Of a DNA stretch of 64,000 bases, positions 29,505-39,592 are shown piece by piece. The DNA lies in NCBI GenBank assembly GCA_019918135.1, contig WBZZ01003325.1:116260-180259 (forward strand), given 5' to 3'. Both the position numbers and the translations under genes were made by a program. The notes beneath the pieces were generated by a model. It did not search any database, had not been told where the DNA came from, and saw only the letters and a list, made by a program, of their open reading frames with translations. Source of the DNA: Paulinella micropora. Its lineage: Eukaryota; Cercozoa; Imbricatea; Euglyphida; Paulinellidae. Position 1 is the stretch's first letter, and every line of letters starts with the position of its first letter.

Positions 29505-30180
29505 AAATCACACATTCACACACACAAATCACACATTCACACACACAAATCACACATTCACACACACAAATCACACATTCACACACACAAATCACACATT
29601 CACACACACAAATCACACATTCACACACACAAATCACACATTCACACACACAAATCACACATTCACACACACAAATCACACATTCACACACGAATCACAC
29701 ATTCACACACACAAATCACACATTCACACACACAAATCACACATTCACACACACAAATCACACATTCACACACACAAATCACACATTCACACACACAAAT
29801 CACACATTCACACACACAAATCACACATTCACACACACAAATCACACATTCACACACACAAATCACACATTCACACACAAATCACACATTCACACACACA
29901 AATCACACATCACACATTCACACACACAAATCACACATTCACACACACAAATCACACATTCACACACACAAATCACACATTCACACACACAAATCACACA
30001 TTCACACACACAAATCACACATTCACACACACAAATCACACATTCACACACACAAATCACACACACACACACACAAATCACACACACGCACACACAAATC
30101 ACACACACGCACACACAAATCACACACACGCACACACAAATCACACACACGCACACACACGCACAAATCACACACAAATC
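29505..30180 (+). repeat. 21-base minisatellite, about 30 copies
   Basis: The unit AAATCACACATTCACACACAC repeats head to tail. Towards the right it drifts to pure CA units and then to a variant with CGCACACAC. Being 21 bases it stays open in every + frame and gives artificial Lys/Ser/His/Ile/Thr repeats. It lies directly upstream of the gene at 30256. Confidence 0.95.
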
Positions 30181-30255
30181 ACACATTCACACGTTATACA
30201 CGAGTGTTTTGTTTTCCTTTTCGGTATGTATCCTATTTTCTTTGCATATAGCAGT

Positions 30256-30855
30256 ATGTCTTTTCTCGGAGCGGCAAGCTCGACAGTTTCCGACCAAATA
30301 GAAAGCCCCGTGCGACCAAACAAAAGACAGAAACGTGCACACGGTTGTTCTTCCCTGTTGATTCTGCTCGAGCTACTAGAGGGCACAACAGTAGGCTTGC
30401 TCATCTCGTACTCGCCGGGATCTGTCCGCGGGGAAAGTGTGCTCAGTGCTTGTCTGTGCAGTGCACAACCTATCGAAAAACGCCTAGAATGCCTGGAGGC
30501 CCTGCAAAAACACGCCCGGCTGGCCAGCAGCGACGAGAGTTTGCGCCCCCCGCTAAGCAAAGAAGAGATCGGGGGGGCGGTCGAACGGTACAGAAATTGG
30601 AACAGGAAGAATCGCACAGACACACCAGAAGAGGTGGAGGAGCTATCGGAAAAGGCCATGGGCTTGCAATCGCACAGTAAGACTCGGTACACCAGCAGGC
30701 TCGTGGAGGCTGTAACTACAAAGCAAACATCCTCCAGAGGGCAGACTAAAATCAATTGGCCAACCTACATCGAAGATGAAGAAGAAGAAGAAGAAGACGA
30801 AGAGGACGAAGGCGTAAGGGGTCTTACCTACAGATTCGCCAGCAACAGAATGTAG
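30256..30855 (+). CDS. Unrecognised 199-residue protein with acidic tail
   Basis: The first ATG after the minisatellite (30256) starts a frame with normal composition. It has an N-terminal NLS-like patch (RPNKRQKR), a helical Leu-rich core (CSSLLILLELLEGTTVGLLI), a charged middle (EEIGGAVERYRNWNRKNR), and an acidic run of about 15 Asp/Glu before GLTYRFASNRM. The frame is open upstream through the minisatellite, but that part is repeat. No family was recognised. A nuclear location is guessed from the basic patch. Confidence 0.65.
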   Translation: MSFLGAASSTVSDQIESPVRPNKRQKRAHGCSSLLILLELLEGTTVGLLISYSPGSVRGESVLSACLCSAQPIEKRLECLEALQKHARLASSDESLRPPLSKEEIGGAVERYRNWNRKNRTDTPEEVEELSEKAMGLQSHSKTRYTSRLVEAVTTKQTSSRGQTKINWPTYIEDEEEEEEDEEDEGVRGLTYRFASNRM

Positions 30856-31131
30856 CCCTGCAAAAAAAAGTGTCTTCTAACACCTCTCCTATTCTTTTTT
30901 CTTGCTTTCCTTTTTTTTCTTTTTTTTTGCTAGTCCGCCGGCAAAACTATTAAGCTGTAATCCTCTGGTATTAAAAAAAACAAGTGTATTTGCTAAACTT
31001 CTTTGATGCTGACAAGAAAACAGGCTGGGTAAAAACAAAGGAAAGCAGAGGAAGACAAGGCTAGCTTTGGCGTGCTGTTCTTCTGCAAAAAAAACTTAGG
31101 CGGTTCTTGGAAGAAAAAAATCCGCTGGTGT

Positions 31132-31845
31132 CTACAGCCTGTCCAGGCAGGACCCGTAACCCACCGCGCCCATGAAAACCAGTTCTGTGGCTGCGGGGAT
31201 CGTCCCAGTGATAGTCGTAGGCAACGGGCCTACTACTAACAGCTTGAGTCTGGGCAGGCGACGCCTCTGCAGACCCAACGTCGGCAAGACAGCCAGCGCG
31301 GCCGAGGTCCGCCCGTTATAGGCGAGGCGCAGTGTCTCGAGGTGGGGGAACGTTGCTCGGGACAGGAATTCGCACGCTTGGCCTAGTGTACTTTCGTGGC
31401 CTGCCTCTAAGCTCAGGTTGATCAGCGAGCAAGTAGGGGGTACGAGCGGCCCGCGAGCGCTCGGGCACAGATTTAGATAAACGCTAAGATTCGTAGCCTC
31501 TGCGCTAACAACCAGCGAGCAGAGCTGCAGCCCCAATTGTTCTTGCAGAAACTTCAGTGGCCGGGGATCCTTGAACTTCGTCGACGAGTCAGCAATAACG
31601 ACTTCCGCGATGCCGGGCAGGGGCCTCGGCGCGCTGTTCGTCAACAGTGCGTACAGCCACGACAGAGTCCAACTCCTGGTGAGCCGCGGCTTCGCGCCTG
31701 AGATCTGGGACAACGCCGCGATATCTTCCTGCCGGTACAGATAGTCGGTTATTAATTGCAGGATAGCGCTAGGTAGACAAGGCGGTGTACGCAGAGGAGG
31801 TGGCCCGTCGACCCTGCGTCTCTTGACAGGAGCGTTCTGAATCAT
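31132..31845 (-). CDS. F-box/LRR-like protein
   Basis: The 237-residue product starts MIQNAPVKRRRVDG, and residues 25-55 (LPSAILQLITDYLYRQEDIAAL) fit an F-box-like helix set. Further on, several leucine-rich segments with LRR spacing appear (LINLSLEAG, HLETLRLAYNG, RLKLLVVGPLP). F-box/LRR proteins present substrates to SCF ubiquitin ligases, and such proteins are frequent in giant viruses of amoebae and algae as well as in hosts. The F-box match is weak. The flanking stretch 30856-31131 is A/T homopolymer without a gene. Confidence 0.5.
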   Translation of the reverse strand: MIQNAPVKRRRVDGPPPLRTPPCLPSAILQLITDYLYRQEDIAALSQISGAKPRLTRSWTLSWLYALLTNSAPRPLPGIAEVVIADSSTKFKDPRPLKFLQEQLGLQLCSLVVSAEATNLSVYLNLCPSARGPLVPPTCSLINLSLEAGHESTLGQACEFLSRATFPHLETLRLAYNGRTSAALAVLPTLGLQRRRLPRLKLLVVGPLPTTITGTIPAATELVFMGAVGYGSCLDRL

Positions 31846-32488
31846 TGACGACCCTCTCCCTCTCCTTTTTATTTAGGGGACGAAAGGAGAGAAGAATTCT
31901 TCTTGTCTGCAAAGAAAAAAAAACAACAAGGAAAAAGAAAAGGGCACAGAGAGAAAAAAAGGCCAGCAGGCCGATGTAGAAAGAACCACACCCCACCTCC
32001 CTCCCCCCCCCTCCAAAAAAAAGGTACAAGCCAACGACGTCAGCCCCTTCCTCCCTAACCAACGTGCTTTCCTTCCCCCTCCCTCTCCCCCCCTAAAAAA
32101 AAGGGAAATGACCAAAACAGCACGGGAAAAAACAGTGCAAGGGCTGGGGAAAAAAAGGATGAGGACAGAGGAAAAAAAAAGAAATGACAAAACGCGAGGT
32201 TGGAAAAAAAAACGTGGGGATGAAAGAGGGGGGGGGGAGAGGGAAAGAGCAGGAGAGGGTGAGCTAGGGCACGAGTTTTTTCTTTCTTGCGTCAAGGAAT
32301 TTGGAGAGGGGAAAGAGCGCGTGCTGTTTTGCTTCGCTAATAGGAGAGGATAGGGGAGGGGAGAGAAAAAGGGAGTGACTCCTGTATAAGCTGTTGCTTT
32401 TTTTGAACCAGTGATCTTGTTCCTGCTTGGCCAATTCCTGCCCCTCTTTCTCTTCACTCCCCCTCCCCAGAAAAGCTGTGCTTGGTCG
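31846..32488. other. Divergent spacer, no gene seen
   Basis: A/G- and C/T-rich homopolymer sequence lies between the leftward F-box/LRR-like gene and the rightward long gene at 32489. Open frames across it consist of Lys/Arg/Glu or Phe/Ser/Leu only. Confidence 0.6.
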
Positions 32489-34516
32489 ATGGAGCTGACC
32501 TTCGTGGAACTGCGAGCCGGCAGCGCCAGGGCACAAGCCACCAGCGAGGCCCTGGAACGATCGCACAGACAGCTCAACCCGGATTTACAGCAGGCACAGC
32601 GCTTGGAGTTGCTAGCCAGGTTCAACGATTCTGTCTTTTGCTGCCCCGATCACTCGACCAAAGGCTTTTGTTCGGTAGGGCGGATCAGGGCGCTCGAAGG
32701 CCTGCGTGACCTAGCTGTGCAAGTGTTCCCCCGACAACCCACGGCGCTGCTAGGCACGCCGCTGCAGTCCATCGCACAGGCAGTGGCCGAAACGTCGCCG
32801 GGGCACGGCCCCGAGCGCTGGCTGCGACAATATCAAGAACTGCGCCAAGTGCTGCGATTTCTAGGCGACAAGGCCTGGCTGCAACGGAACTGTGCCAGGT
32901 GGACTCTACCCTTGCTAGCCAATAACCTAAGCAGGGCCGGTTGTTATTCGGTGTGGGGGCGCAAGCTACACCTGTTGGGTTTGACGCAGCACCTCGTGGC
33001 AGACAACACCGAGCCGCTCCGGGACGACGTGTTGTTGTGGGGGGCGGCGCGAACGTTCCTGCGGGAAATGGGACAGCCGCCGCGGCCGCTGCCTGTGCTA
33101 CAGTTACCACAGTCCGCGGACGTCCTGCGCTGGGCACACCGACAATTAGCGGCCAAGCTGTACGATTGCCGTGAAGAGTGCCTGCGTTCCGCCGCGGTGT
33201 TGGGGCGGGCCGCGAGCCTGCAGGAACTGTACCTGAGCCAGGTCTGCAGCTCCGAGGACCTCTGGACCAGCGCAGCCATGCTGCGCTCGTCGGGCAATTC
33301 CTCCTGCTCCCACGCGCTGCACGTGCTGTGCCTGTCTAGCACAGCGCACTCGGCCTGGGCGGCCGTAGACAACCTGCTGGCAACGAACCCGGCTCCCTTG
33401 GAGCCCGTGCAGTGCCGGGGCTCTGCGCAGGCGTTGGAAGACCTGCGGCCGGCACTCGCTAGGTTCTGCGAACGCGAGTCGGATAGCCTGCACGAAGTGC
33501 TGCAGACCCTAGGCGACGAGGCCGGCGTCGCCGGCACGCCGCGCTGGGACCAACCACAATCTGCCGCCGGCGGGTTAGTGACGTCGGTACTGCTCAGGCA
33601 GCTTCTTTTCCAGTTCGTGCCAGACGTCACGGCGCTGCCCAACGCAGACGAGAGTGCTGAGACGCTCTGGTGTGCCCGCCCCGAACTGCCCCAGCGGTAT
33701 GACAAGGCAGTGTTTGATTTCTGCCGGGAGCGTAACCTCCGCGTGCTGGACGAGTACCGGCGCGTGGCCGCCGCCGCACACGCGCTCGGCGATCCGGCCG
33801 TGCCCTCTTTGCAAACGTTGGCGGCGGCGGCGGCCGCGAGGGTGTACGCGCGGCCCGTGCTGCTGGCAGAACCCAACGGAAACGGAGCCCACCAGCGACC
33901 GGCGGCGGACTGGGAGGGCACCAGCGGCCGGCTGCTGCAGAGGTCGCTCGAGCAAAGGCAGCTGCTGGTGCGCGCGCTGTGTGTGCTAGGGATCATCTGC
34001 TACGAGGCGCGGCGCGGCCGCGAACTAAAGGAATTCCGACAACTCTGGGACCAAGCCATCCACGCGTACGACCGGGTGCAGCTCAGCTGGATCGCGCTGG
34101 CGAGTGCGAGATCCAGCTCGCGGCGCGTGCTAGAAGACACGTGCGAGTCGGACTACCAAACGCTGTTTCGTTTGTGCGAGACACTGCAGCCGCCGCAAAT
34201 ACAGGAACTGTGGCCACCGCCGCGGGTGCTAGGCGGTGACGACCAGAACTCCGGTGGCACTTCTGCCTACCGTGATTGGCTGCACAACCACACGCAGCTC
34301 GCACGGCTAGCGGAAGCCTTGGTGCAGCGCGCCCGTCAGAACTACGCCAGGCTTTCGCGGTTTGCGCTTACGCGGTGCGGCTGGGTGCTGCCCATGGGTA
34401 GCGTGCCGTCGGAGCCCCCCGGCCAGTCCGTCGACGAGTACTTGGGCTGGCTCCGCCAGGCGGGGCTGGTCGAACTCGTCAACCAAGAACTGCAGGAAAT
34501 TCTGTCGCGGGCCTAA
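32489..34516 (+). CDS. Unrecognised 675-residue helical protein
   Basis: The first plausible ATG (32489, MELTFVELRAGSARAQ) gives a long, uniformly GC-rich frame. The product is rich in Leu, Arg and Ala, almost certainly mostly helical, and rich in Cys and Trp but without a C-x-x-C cluster. There is no signal peptide, transmembrane segment, P-loop or metal motif. In style and length it resembles the other long unknown frames at 19793, 37628 and 46117-50012, and the group may share a structural role. Function unknown. Confidence 0.75.
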   Translation: MELTFVELRAGSARAQATSEALERSHRQLNPDLQQAQRLELLARFNDSVFCCPDHSTKGFCSVGRIRALEGLRDLAVQVFPRQPTALLGTPLQSIAQAVAETSPGHGPERWLRQYQELRQVLRFLGDKAWLQRNCARWTLPLLANNLSRAGCYSVWGRKLHLLGLTQHLVADNTEPLRDDVLLWGAARTFLREMGQPPRPLPVLQLPQSADVLRWAHRQLAAKLYDCREECLRSAAVLGRAASLQELYLSQVCSSEDLWTSAAMLRSSGNSSCSHALHVLCLSSTAHSAWAAVDNLLATNPAPLEPVQCRGSAQALEDLRPALARFCERESDSLHEVLQTLGDEAGVAGTPRWDQPQSAAGGLVTSVLLRQLLFQFVPDVTALPNADESAETLWCARPELPQRYDKAVFDFCRERNLRVLDEYRRVAAAAHALGDPAVPSLQTLAAAAAARVYARPVLLAEPNGNGAHQRPAADWEGTSGRLLQRSLEQRQLLVRALCVLGIICYEARRGRELKEFRQLWDQAIHAYDRVQLSWIALASARSSSRRVLEDTCESDYQTLFRLCETLQPPQIQELWPPPRVLGGDDQNSGGTSAYRDWLHNHTQLARLAEALVQRARQNYARLSRFALTRCGWVLPMGSVPSEPPGQSVDEYLGWLRQAGLVELVNQELQEILSRA

Positions 34517-35373
34517 ACTTTTTTTTTTAAACCACCGCCTCCCCCCGACAGAGGAGTTTGAGAACGAACGGGGAAGGTGCGGCCGTTTTTAGGAGGCGCA
34601 GTCGAGAGAAGGGGAAATTCTTGCCTTTTTCACTGCCTACCTTTTTCGTCGGAAATTTTTGTTAGGACAAAGAGAGGGAAAGACAGGAGCGCAGAGGGGG
34701 GGATAGGGGGGGGGGGGGGGAGAGAAGAGAGTATTTGTAATCTTCCTTTGCTGTCTCGTTTTCTTCGCCTCATTAGCTGAAACCTTAGGGTGGTATCTTT
34801 TTTTTCCCCTCCAAATTCTTTCGTGCCATTTTCTCGAGAGAGAGAGTATGGGGAAACACCAAAAACAAAGGGAGAATGCGCGAGAGGGAAGAGTGGAGAG
34901 AAAACCAGAGTAGTTCTTTTTGTTTGTAGCGACCATCGCGCGCAAACTTCGCATTCGACAGATAAAAAAAATCCGTACCATTTCCCTCCCCCCCCACCTT
35001 TCGTCTCTTTCTTTTTTCCTTGCACCTGTCCTCCTTCCCTCCCTTCTTTCTCCCCAAGCTCCCGAAAAAAGAACACCTTTGACGTACATTGACGTACAAC
35101 CAAAAAAAAGTGTGCAGCGACAAGAGGGGAGGGTACTTAAAAAAGGGAAAAAGAAGGTTTGCCGGCTTCGGAGGAGGGGGGGGGGAACAGAAAGTAGTTT
35201 CTTTTTTTTGTAACTTTTTAAACAGGTTTTTGGGTAGGATTTGTACGTTCTATTCAACACTGTATTTTAATAACAAAGATTGATTTTGTCGAGCGAACGG
35301 ACTTTTGCGTTAACACACCCCACCCCTTTCCAACACAGGAGGTTGGTCCACGTACAACACTTGGGAAAAACAA
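34517..35373. other. Spacer of 860 bases, no gene seen
   Basis: This is a mosaic of G-runs (including a run near 34708), T-runs and A-runs with some AT-rich sequence before 35370. Frames on both strands are low-complexity. An A-rich motif stands directly before the ATG at 35374. Confidence 0.6.
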
Positions 35374-36336
35374 ATGTCTGACACCGGTGCTAGTCTGCTG
35401 GAAAAATCCACTCCTGACAGTGAAGTAGGCCCACCCAAAAAAAATGAGTGGGATGAGACTTGCTTCTTAAACTGGCCGTCGTACTGTCTCTTTTTGTTAT
35501 TATCCTGGGCGGCCATGACGTTGCACATATTCGCTGCTAGTTTCAGCGTGAGGCACATGTTCAATGAAGTGCCGTTTGCGGAAAACGGCGAAGACACGGA
35601 TATCTTCAGGACCACTAAAGGCCTGAATGTTGCTGGGATCTGCGTCACGAGCATCTCGCTGTTAGGGGCCTTCTTCTTTTTCACGACCTTCTGGAAAAAG
35701 ATAGAAACTCCTTCCAGATCTACTATGTTGAAAAACGTGATCAGGTTCTACGGCTACAGAAACCACATGTTGATCCACATGGTCGGTTACATCATGCCGC
35801 TAATCATGCTGTCCATGTCGATCATGATCATGAACAACATCCACTACAACTACGACAAAGAAAGGATTATCATCGCGGATGGTACCAATTCTATCCTCCG
35901 CACTCCATGGTCGGTCTCGCTGAGAAACGGCAGCGGCGCCAACGCTACTACCATCTGCACCGACTGCATCATGACAGACAACGCGATGGACGATGGAGAG
36001 TGTTCCTTAACACACGCCATGATGTGGGTAGCCGCCAGCATGCTGTCCGTGATAGGCAACTCCTTTGCCTTTGCAAAATACTTCATAGCCATGATCACCT
36101 GGATGAAGTGCGATACAAAGCCTTGTGACTGCTTTGAACCTGAGGACAAAGGGGCCAGCGACGAGGAACTGAGACAGTTCATCAAAACGGCAAATGAAGC
36201 TGATCCAGAAAACGTAAGAGAACTCTTCAAGCTAATGAAAGCTTTGGCTGATAGAGTGGACATAATTGCCGAGAATCAAAAATCAGCAGAGAAGCCTGCG
36301 CTAGTGACAGTAGCTAGATCGTCTACAACAAAATAA
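35374..36336 (+). CDS. Four-pass membrane protein, family unknown
   Basis: The 320-residue product has four clear hydrophobic segments at about residues 31-51, 88-109, 130-153 and 212-240. Between the third and fourth lies a loop with glycosylation-type sites (NGSGANATT) and a CTDC pair, suggesting an extracytoplasmic loop. After the last segment comes a Cys-rich turn (CDTKPCDCFEPED) and an acidic cytoplasmic tail with a predicted helix (LFKLMKALADRVDIIAENQ). It resembles small ion-channel or tetraspan proteins in layout only. Its GC content is nearer 47 percent, lower than its neighbours. Confidence 0.7.
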   Translation: MSDTGASLLEKSTPDSEVGPPKKNEWDETCFLNWPSYCLFLLLSWAAMTLHIFAASFSVRHMFNEVPFAENGEDTDIFRTTKGLNVAGICVTSISLLGAFFFFTTFWKKIETPSRSTMLKNVIRFYGYRNHMLIHMVGYIMPLIMLSMSIMIMNNIHYNYDKERIIIADGTNSILRTPWSVSLRNGSGANATTICTDCIMTDNAMDDGECSLTHAMMWVAASMLSVIGNSFAFAKYFIAMITWMKCDTKPCDCFEPEDKGASDEELRQFIKTANEADPENVRELFKLMKALADRVDIIAENQKSAEKPALVTVARSSTTK

Positions 36337-36682
36337 GGAGCGAATGATTTTGGGCAGCTTCCCGACATTAGACCGAGGAGTCAACGCAGAGGTGCAGAGA
36401 CAAGAAAATGGCGCGGTCCTTTTCTCCTCTCCCGAAGAAGAAGCTTTTCTTTGCTGCTGGAACCAAAACAAGGAGAAAAATACGCCTTCCCCAAAAGACA
36501 TTTTTTTTTTTAATGTTCTACCGAGATACCTGACAATTGATCGTCCCCCAAATTGGTCTGGCAATGGCCAGATTGGTTTTTTGTTTAATTAAATTCTGTA
36601 CTAGACTAAATCAAGAACGAAAAAAAAAATAGCATGCTAAAACGACAGGGAGAGGAAAGGCGTCTTGTCATGACACCCAGTT

Positions 36683-37186
36683 TCAGTCCGCGGCCGAGGG
36701 GGCGGTAGCGTCCTCGCGCTCTTCCTCTTCCCCATCGGTCTTCTGCTTGTGAGTGCGGCGTTTCTTGGCGGGCGGCTCGTCGTTGCTTAGGTACAGGCGG
36801 CGGCCGAACCCCGTCCTGTACGCCCTGAGCACATCCTCGACCCGAGCGGTCTTGCGGCCGCAGTTCTCCCCGCCGTACAGGTCCATGCGCTCGTGCATGG
36901 CCCGCACGAAGTCGTCGAGCGAGTCGGTCACGCTGCGCCGCAACTTCCTGCCGCCCAACCGGCCGATCCTGCACTGCCTAGCCAGCATCTTGACCTCCGA
37001 GGGCCACAGCATGCCTACCTCGGGAATCTCGCGGCGCCTGTGCCTGCGCGCTAGGGGTCTTGATTTCTCGCGCTTGTCGCGGGACTGCTTGGCTGGCTCC
37101 TCGGTAGACACCGTCGTCTTCGTCGTCGTGACCGTGGGCTCCTTGTCGTCGTCCTTGTGGTCGTGCTTTTTCTCGGTCGCAGACAT
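36683..37186 (-). CDS. Divergent H4-like histone-fold protein
   Basis: The 167-residue product has a long charged N-terminal tail (about 55 residues, Lys/Asp/Thr-rich), a histone-fold core at about residues 60-133, and a C-terminal tail with PPAKKRRTHKQK and an acidic end. Core residues align with histone H4: WPSEVKMLARQCRIGRLGG matches the H4 KPAIRRLARRGGVKRIS region, DFVRAMHERM the long helix, and GRKTARVEDVLRAY with GRRLYLS the KRKTVTAMDVVYALK and GRTLYGF region. Identity is far lower than in any cellular H4, and both tails are unlike H4. Giant viruses such as marseilleviruses and medusaviruses encode divergent core histones. A TAF-type histone fold is the alternative. Confidence 0.65.
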   Translation of the reverse strand: MSATEKKHDHKDDDKEPTVTTTKTTVSTEEPAKQSRDKREKSRPLARRHRRREIPEVGMLWPSEVKMLARQCRIGRLGGRKLRRSVTDSLDDFVRAMHERMDLYGGENCGRKTARVEDVLRAYRTGFGRRLYLSNDEPPAKKRRTHKQKTDGEEEEREDATAPSAAD

Positions 37187-37627
37187 TGGCGGAATGAAGA
37201 TCCAAATCTACTACGAAAGAAGTGCTTTGAATGTATGCCTTTGTTTGGGAAATGTGTGAACCTACCCGAGGCCTTGACACCACCTCGCGTTCTTTTCGCA
37301 ACAAACGCTTGACAACGGCGGTAACAAAAAAAAAAAGAAGAGGGAGAGGCAGGAGGGAGGGGAAAAAAAGGTTAAAGGGGGGGAGGGCCGGGGTAATTTC
37401 TTCTGCGCTACATCTCCCCCCCCCTCCCTCTCTCCCTTCTGTTAAGTGTGCAAGAGAGAGAGAGAAAAGGGGGGGGGCCGCCGAAGAAAAGAAAAAACAA
37501 CAAAGGCGGGCAGAACGCAAAGGATTTGGAAAGGAAAAAGAGTGAGGGGCGGAAGGGAAGGAAAAGAAAAGGAGGGAGAGGAGTTAAACGCAAGTGGAAG
37601 AGAGAGGGGGGGGCCGAAGAAAAAGAT

Positions 37628-39313
37628 CTAGAAGACAACAGAGAAGGGAAAAAGAAAAAAAGAAGTCTGGTTTGTTTTGGGAGTCTCGCTCTCCAAACCT
37701 ATATATATTTTCGCAGGTTTGAACAAAGGAGAGCGAGAGGATGGACCAAAAACCACAGCAAAAACAAATGCACGATTTCGATTTCCCAGACTGTCTGTCA
37801 AGGGGCTATCCCCTCCCTGCCACTCATCGCTCCTTACTTCTGTTGTTGCCCCCCGATCCAGGTGGCAGCCGGGGCAGGCAGCGAGGCCAGCCATTGCTGC
37901 AGAGGCACCGCCGTGTTTAAGAACATGGTACCGTCCCGCAGACGGCCGCGGTAACGACGCTGCAACGTGTGACCACCACGCGTAAGCCTCTGGCAGGCAG
38001 CCACACAACACCACGCCATCTTCCGGCCCGTAGACCAACCAGACGCCAAAGGCGCTGATAAGCACGGGCCGCGGCCGCAGCGTGTCAGGCAAGACGCCGA
38101 ACTCGCAGTCCGGCGCAGGGAGCGTGCAGCGCAGTACGGCCGGGGGCAGCAGCACGAGCCCCCTGTCGCTGGCGCTCTGGCCGTGCAGGAGCACGAGGCG
38201 TTCCTCGAGCAGGGCCAGGTCTAACTCATCCAGCGGGTCGTCCGGGCTGAGCTGGTTGGCCTGCCCTAGGCGCCAGACCGCGCTGGGGTCGGGGGTTGCT
38301 CGTGCCGCGAGGGCGCGCAAACACTCGCGCCGGTAAGCAGTTGCCAGCTTCTGCATGACGGTCGACGGCTTGACGGCGGCCGACGGTAGGCCAAAGATCG
38401 TGCGGTAGTTTTCTTCGGCGCAGCCCGTGAGGTTCTGCGCGCAGCAGATCTCTAGGAACCTGTCGCGGACGCGTTCCGAGACCTTGGGTGTGACGGCACC
38501 CCACAGGCGCTCGCGGAAGGCCCGCGCAGACACAGGCGTGGTGGGTTCGAGCAGCGTGTCCCAGCGCGGTGGGGCCGCGGCTGCCAGCAGCGCGTAGAAG
38601 AACGACAGGTACACGTACCAGTTAGTCAGTATTTCTAGTGAGGGTGACAGCTCGGCCAACGTGGCGGCCGGGTCGGGCGTGAGCCAGGCCGTGTAGCACT
38701 GCCCCCAGAAGCACCTCTGCAGGCCCGCCCAGGCGCGGTTGATCACGTGGCGCGTGAACCACTCGAGCACGGGGCCACCCGAACTAGGGGAGCCGCTGCG
38801 CAGCCTCGAAACTCTCAATTGGAACTCTTTTCTAGCGGCCAGGAGTTCGGCCCACGGGATCGGCAGCGTGGTCTGTGCTTGTCCCTGGCCCCTGTCTAGC
38901 AGTATGCCTAGGCACGCCGCCCAGCCTCGTGTGTCGCCCGCACAGGCGGCGAGGCTCTTGAGTTCGGGCGCGGACAGCTGTCGCAGCGCGCGGCCGCCCC
39001 ACTCGTGTTTGACCATGTACGCGGCGCTCAGCGCCCAGCACAGCAAGTGGCACCAGCCGCTGCTGCGAACCGCTGGCACGTGCGAAGGGTCCGCCACGAT
39101 GTTGAGCTGGATGCGGGGCTGTCCCAGCTGGTGCTGCGAACGGTAGTGCTGCAGCAGCACAGAGCGGAGTTTGTCGTTCTCTGTGAGGCCAGGCCCACCC
39201 GAACCGAGGCACGTGCACAGCTGCGTTTCCGCCAGGCGCAGCCATTGGAGGGCAAACATCGGCGTGAGTTCTTGGGCCGGCGGTCGCACGACTCCAAGCG
39301 ACAAAGGCTCCAT
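37628..39313 (-). CDS. Unrecognised protein of up to 561 residues
   Basis: An ATG at 39313 (MEPLSLGVVRPPAQELTP) opens a GC-rich frame whose first 480 residues look globular and helical, rich in Leu, Ala, Arg and Trp. It includes two moderately hydrophobic segments (WYVYLSFFYALLAAAAP and VLISAFGVWLVYG). The last 60 or so codons are of different composition and may be readthrough into spacer. No catalytic motif was seen. It resembles the other long unknown frames of this cluster in composition. Confidence 0.65.
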   Translation of the reverse strand: MEPLSLGVVRPPAQELTPMFALQWLRLAETQLCTCLGSGGPGLTENDKLRSVLLQHYRSQHQLGQPRIQLNIVADPSHVPAVRSSGWCHLLCWALSAAYMVKHEWGGRALRQLSAPELKSLAACAGDTRGWAACLGILLDRGQGQAQTTLPIPWAELLAARKEFQLRVSRLRSGSPSSGGPVLEWFTRHVINRAWAGLQRCFWGQCYTAWLTPDPAATLAELSPSLEILTNWYVYLSFFYALLAAAAPPRWDTLLEPTTPVSARAFRERLWGAVTPKVSERVRDRFLEICCAQNLTGCAEENYRTIFGLPSAAVKPSTVMQKLATAYRRECLRALAARATPDPSAVWRLGQANQLSPDDPLDELDLALLEERLVLLHGQSASDRGLVLLPPAVLRCTLPAPDCEFGVLPDTLRPRPVLISAFGVWLVYGPEDGVVLCGCLPEAYAWWSHVAASLPRPSAGRYHVLKHGGASAAMAGLAACPGCHLDRGATTEVRSDEWQGGDSPLTDSLGNRNRAFVFAVVFGPSSRSPLFKPAKIYIGLESETPKTNQTSFFLFPFSVVF

Positions 39314-39451
39314 TGGTGGCTGGGACCTGACCAGGGTAGGAATAAAAAAAAAGACGAGAGAGAGAGAGAAAAAAAAACCTAACAGAAGGGGGAGGGGGCC
39401 AGAAAGGAAAAAGATGTCCCGAGGGAAGGGACCAGAAAAAAACTTACAGAT

Positions 39452-39592
39452 GGGGGGGGGGGCCGCGGTAGAGCCTACTTTTTTTTTTGACTCGGGGAAA
39501 AATTATATTCCTGCGGGAGGGGGGGGGGGGCCGCGGGAGAGCCTACTTTTTTTCTTGACTCGGAAAAATTATATTACTGCGGGAGGGGGGGC
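39452..39592 (+). repeat. Direct duplication of a ~70-base unit
   Basis: Two adjacent copies share a G-run, CCGCGGTAGAGCCTACTTTT, a T-run, TTGACTCGG, AAAAATTATATT and CTGCGGGAGG. They differ by a few bases. The unit lies in the gene-free stretch 39314-39862, where nothing else was recognised. Confidence 0.85.

Noticed and set aside
29485-30251. Long + strand frames of Lys-Ser-His-Ile-His-Thr-His repeats and - strand Cys-Val-Ile repeats
   Set aside because: They are translations of a 21-base minisatellite, whose length keeps every frame open. No protein-like sequence precedes them.
32944-33996. 350-residue antisense frame over the 32489 gene
   Set aside because: Ser/Arg-rich shadow of a GC-rich coding sequence, with no independent start context or motif.
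34630-35260. Antisense frames of 112-207 residues in the 34.5-35.3 kb spacer
   Set aside because: Consist of Lys/Arg/Phe/Leu homopolymer translations and change composition with each run. No motif.
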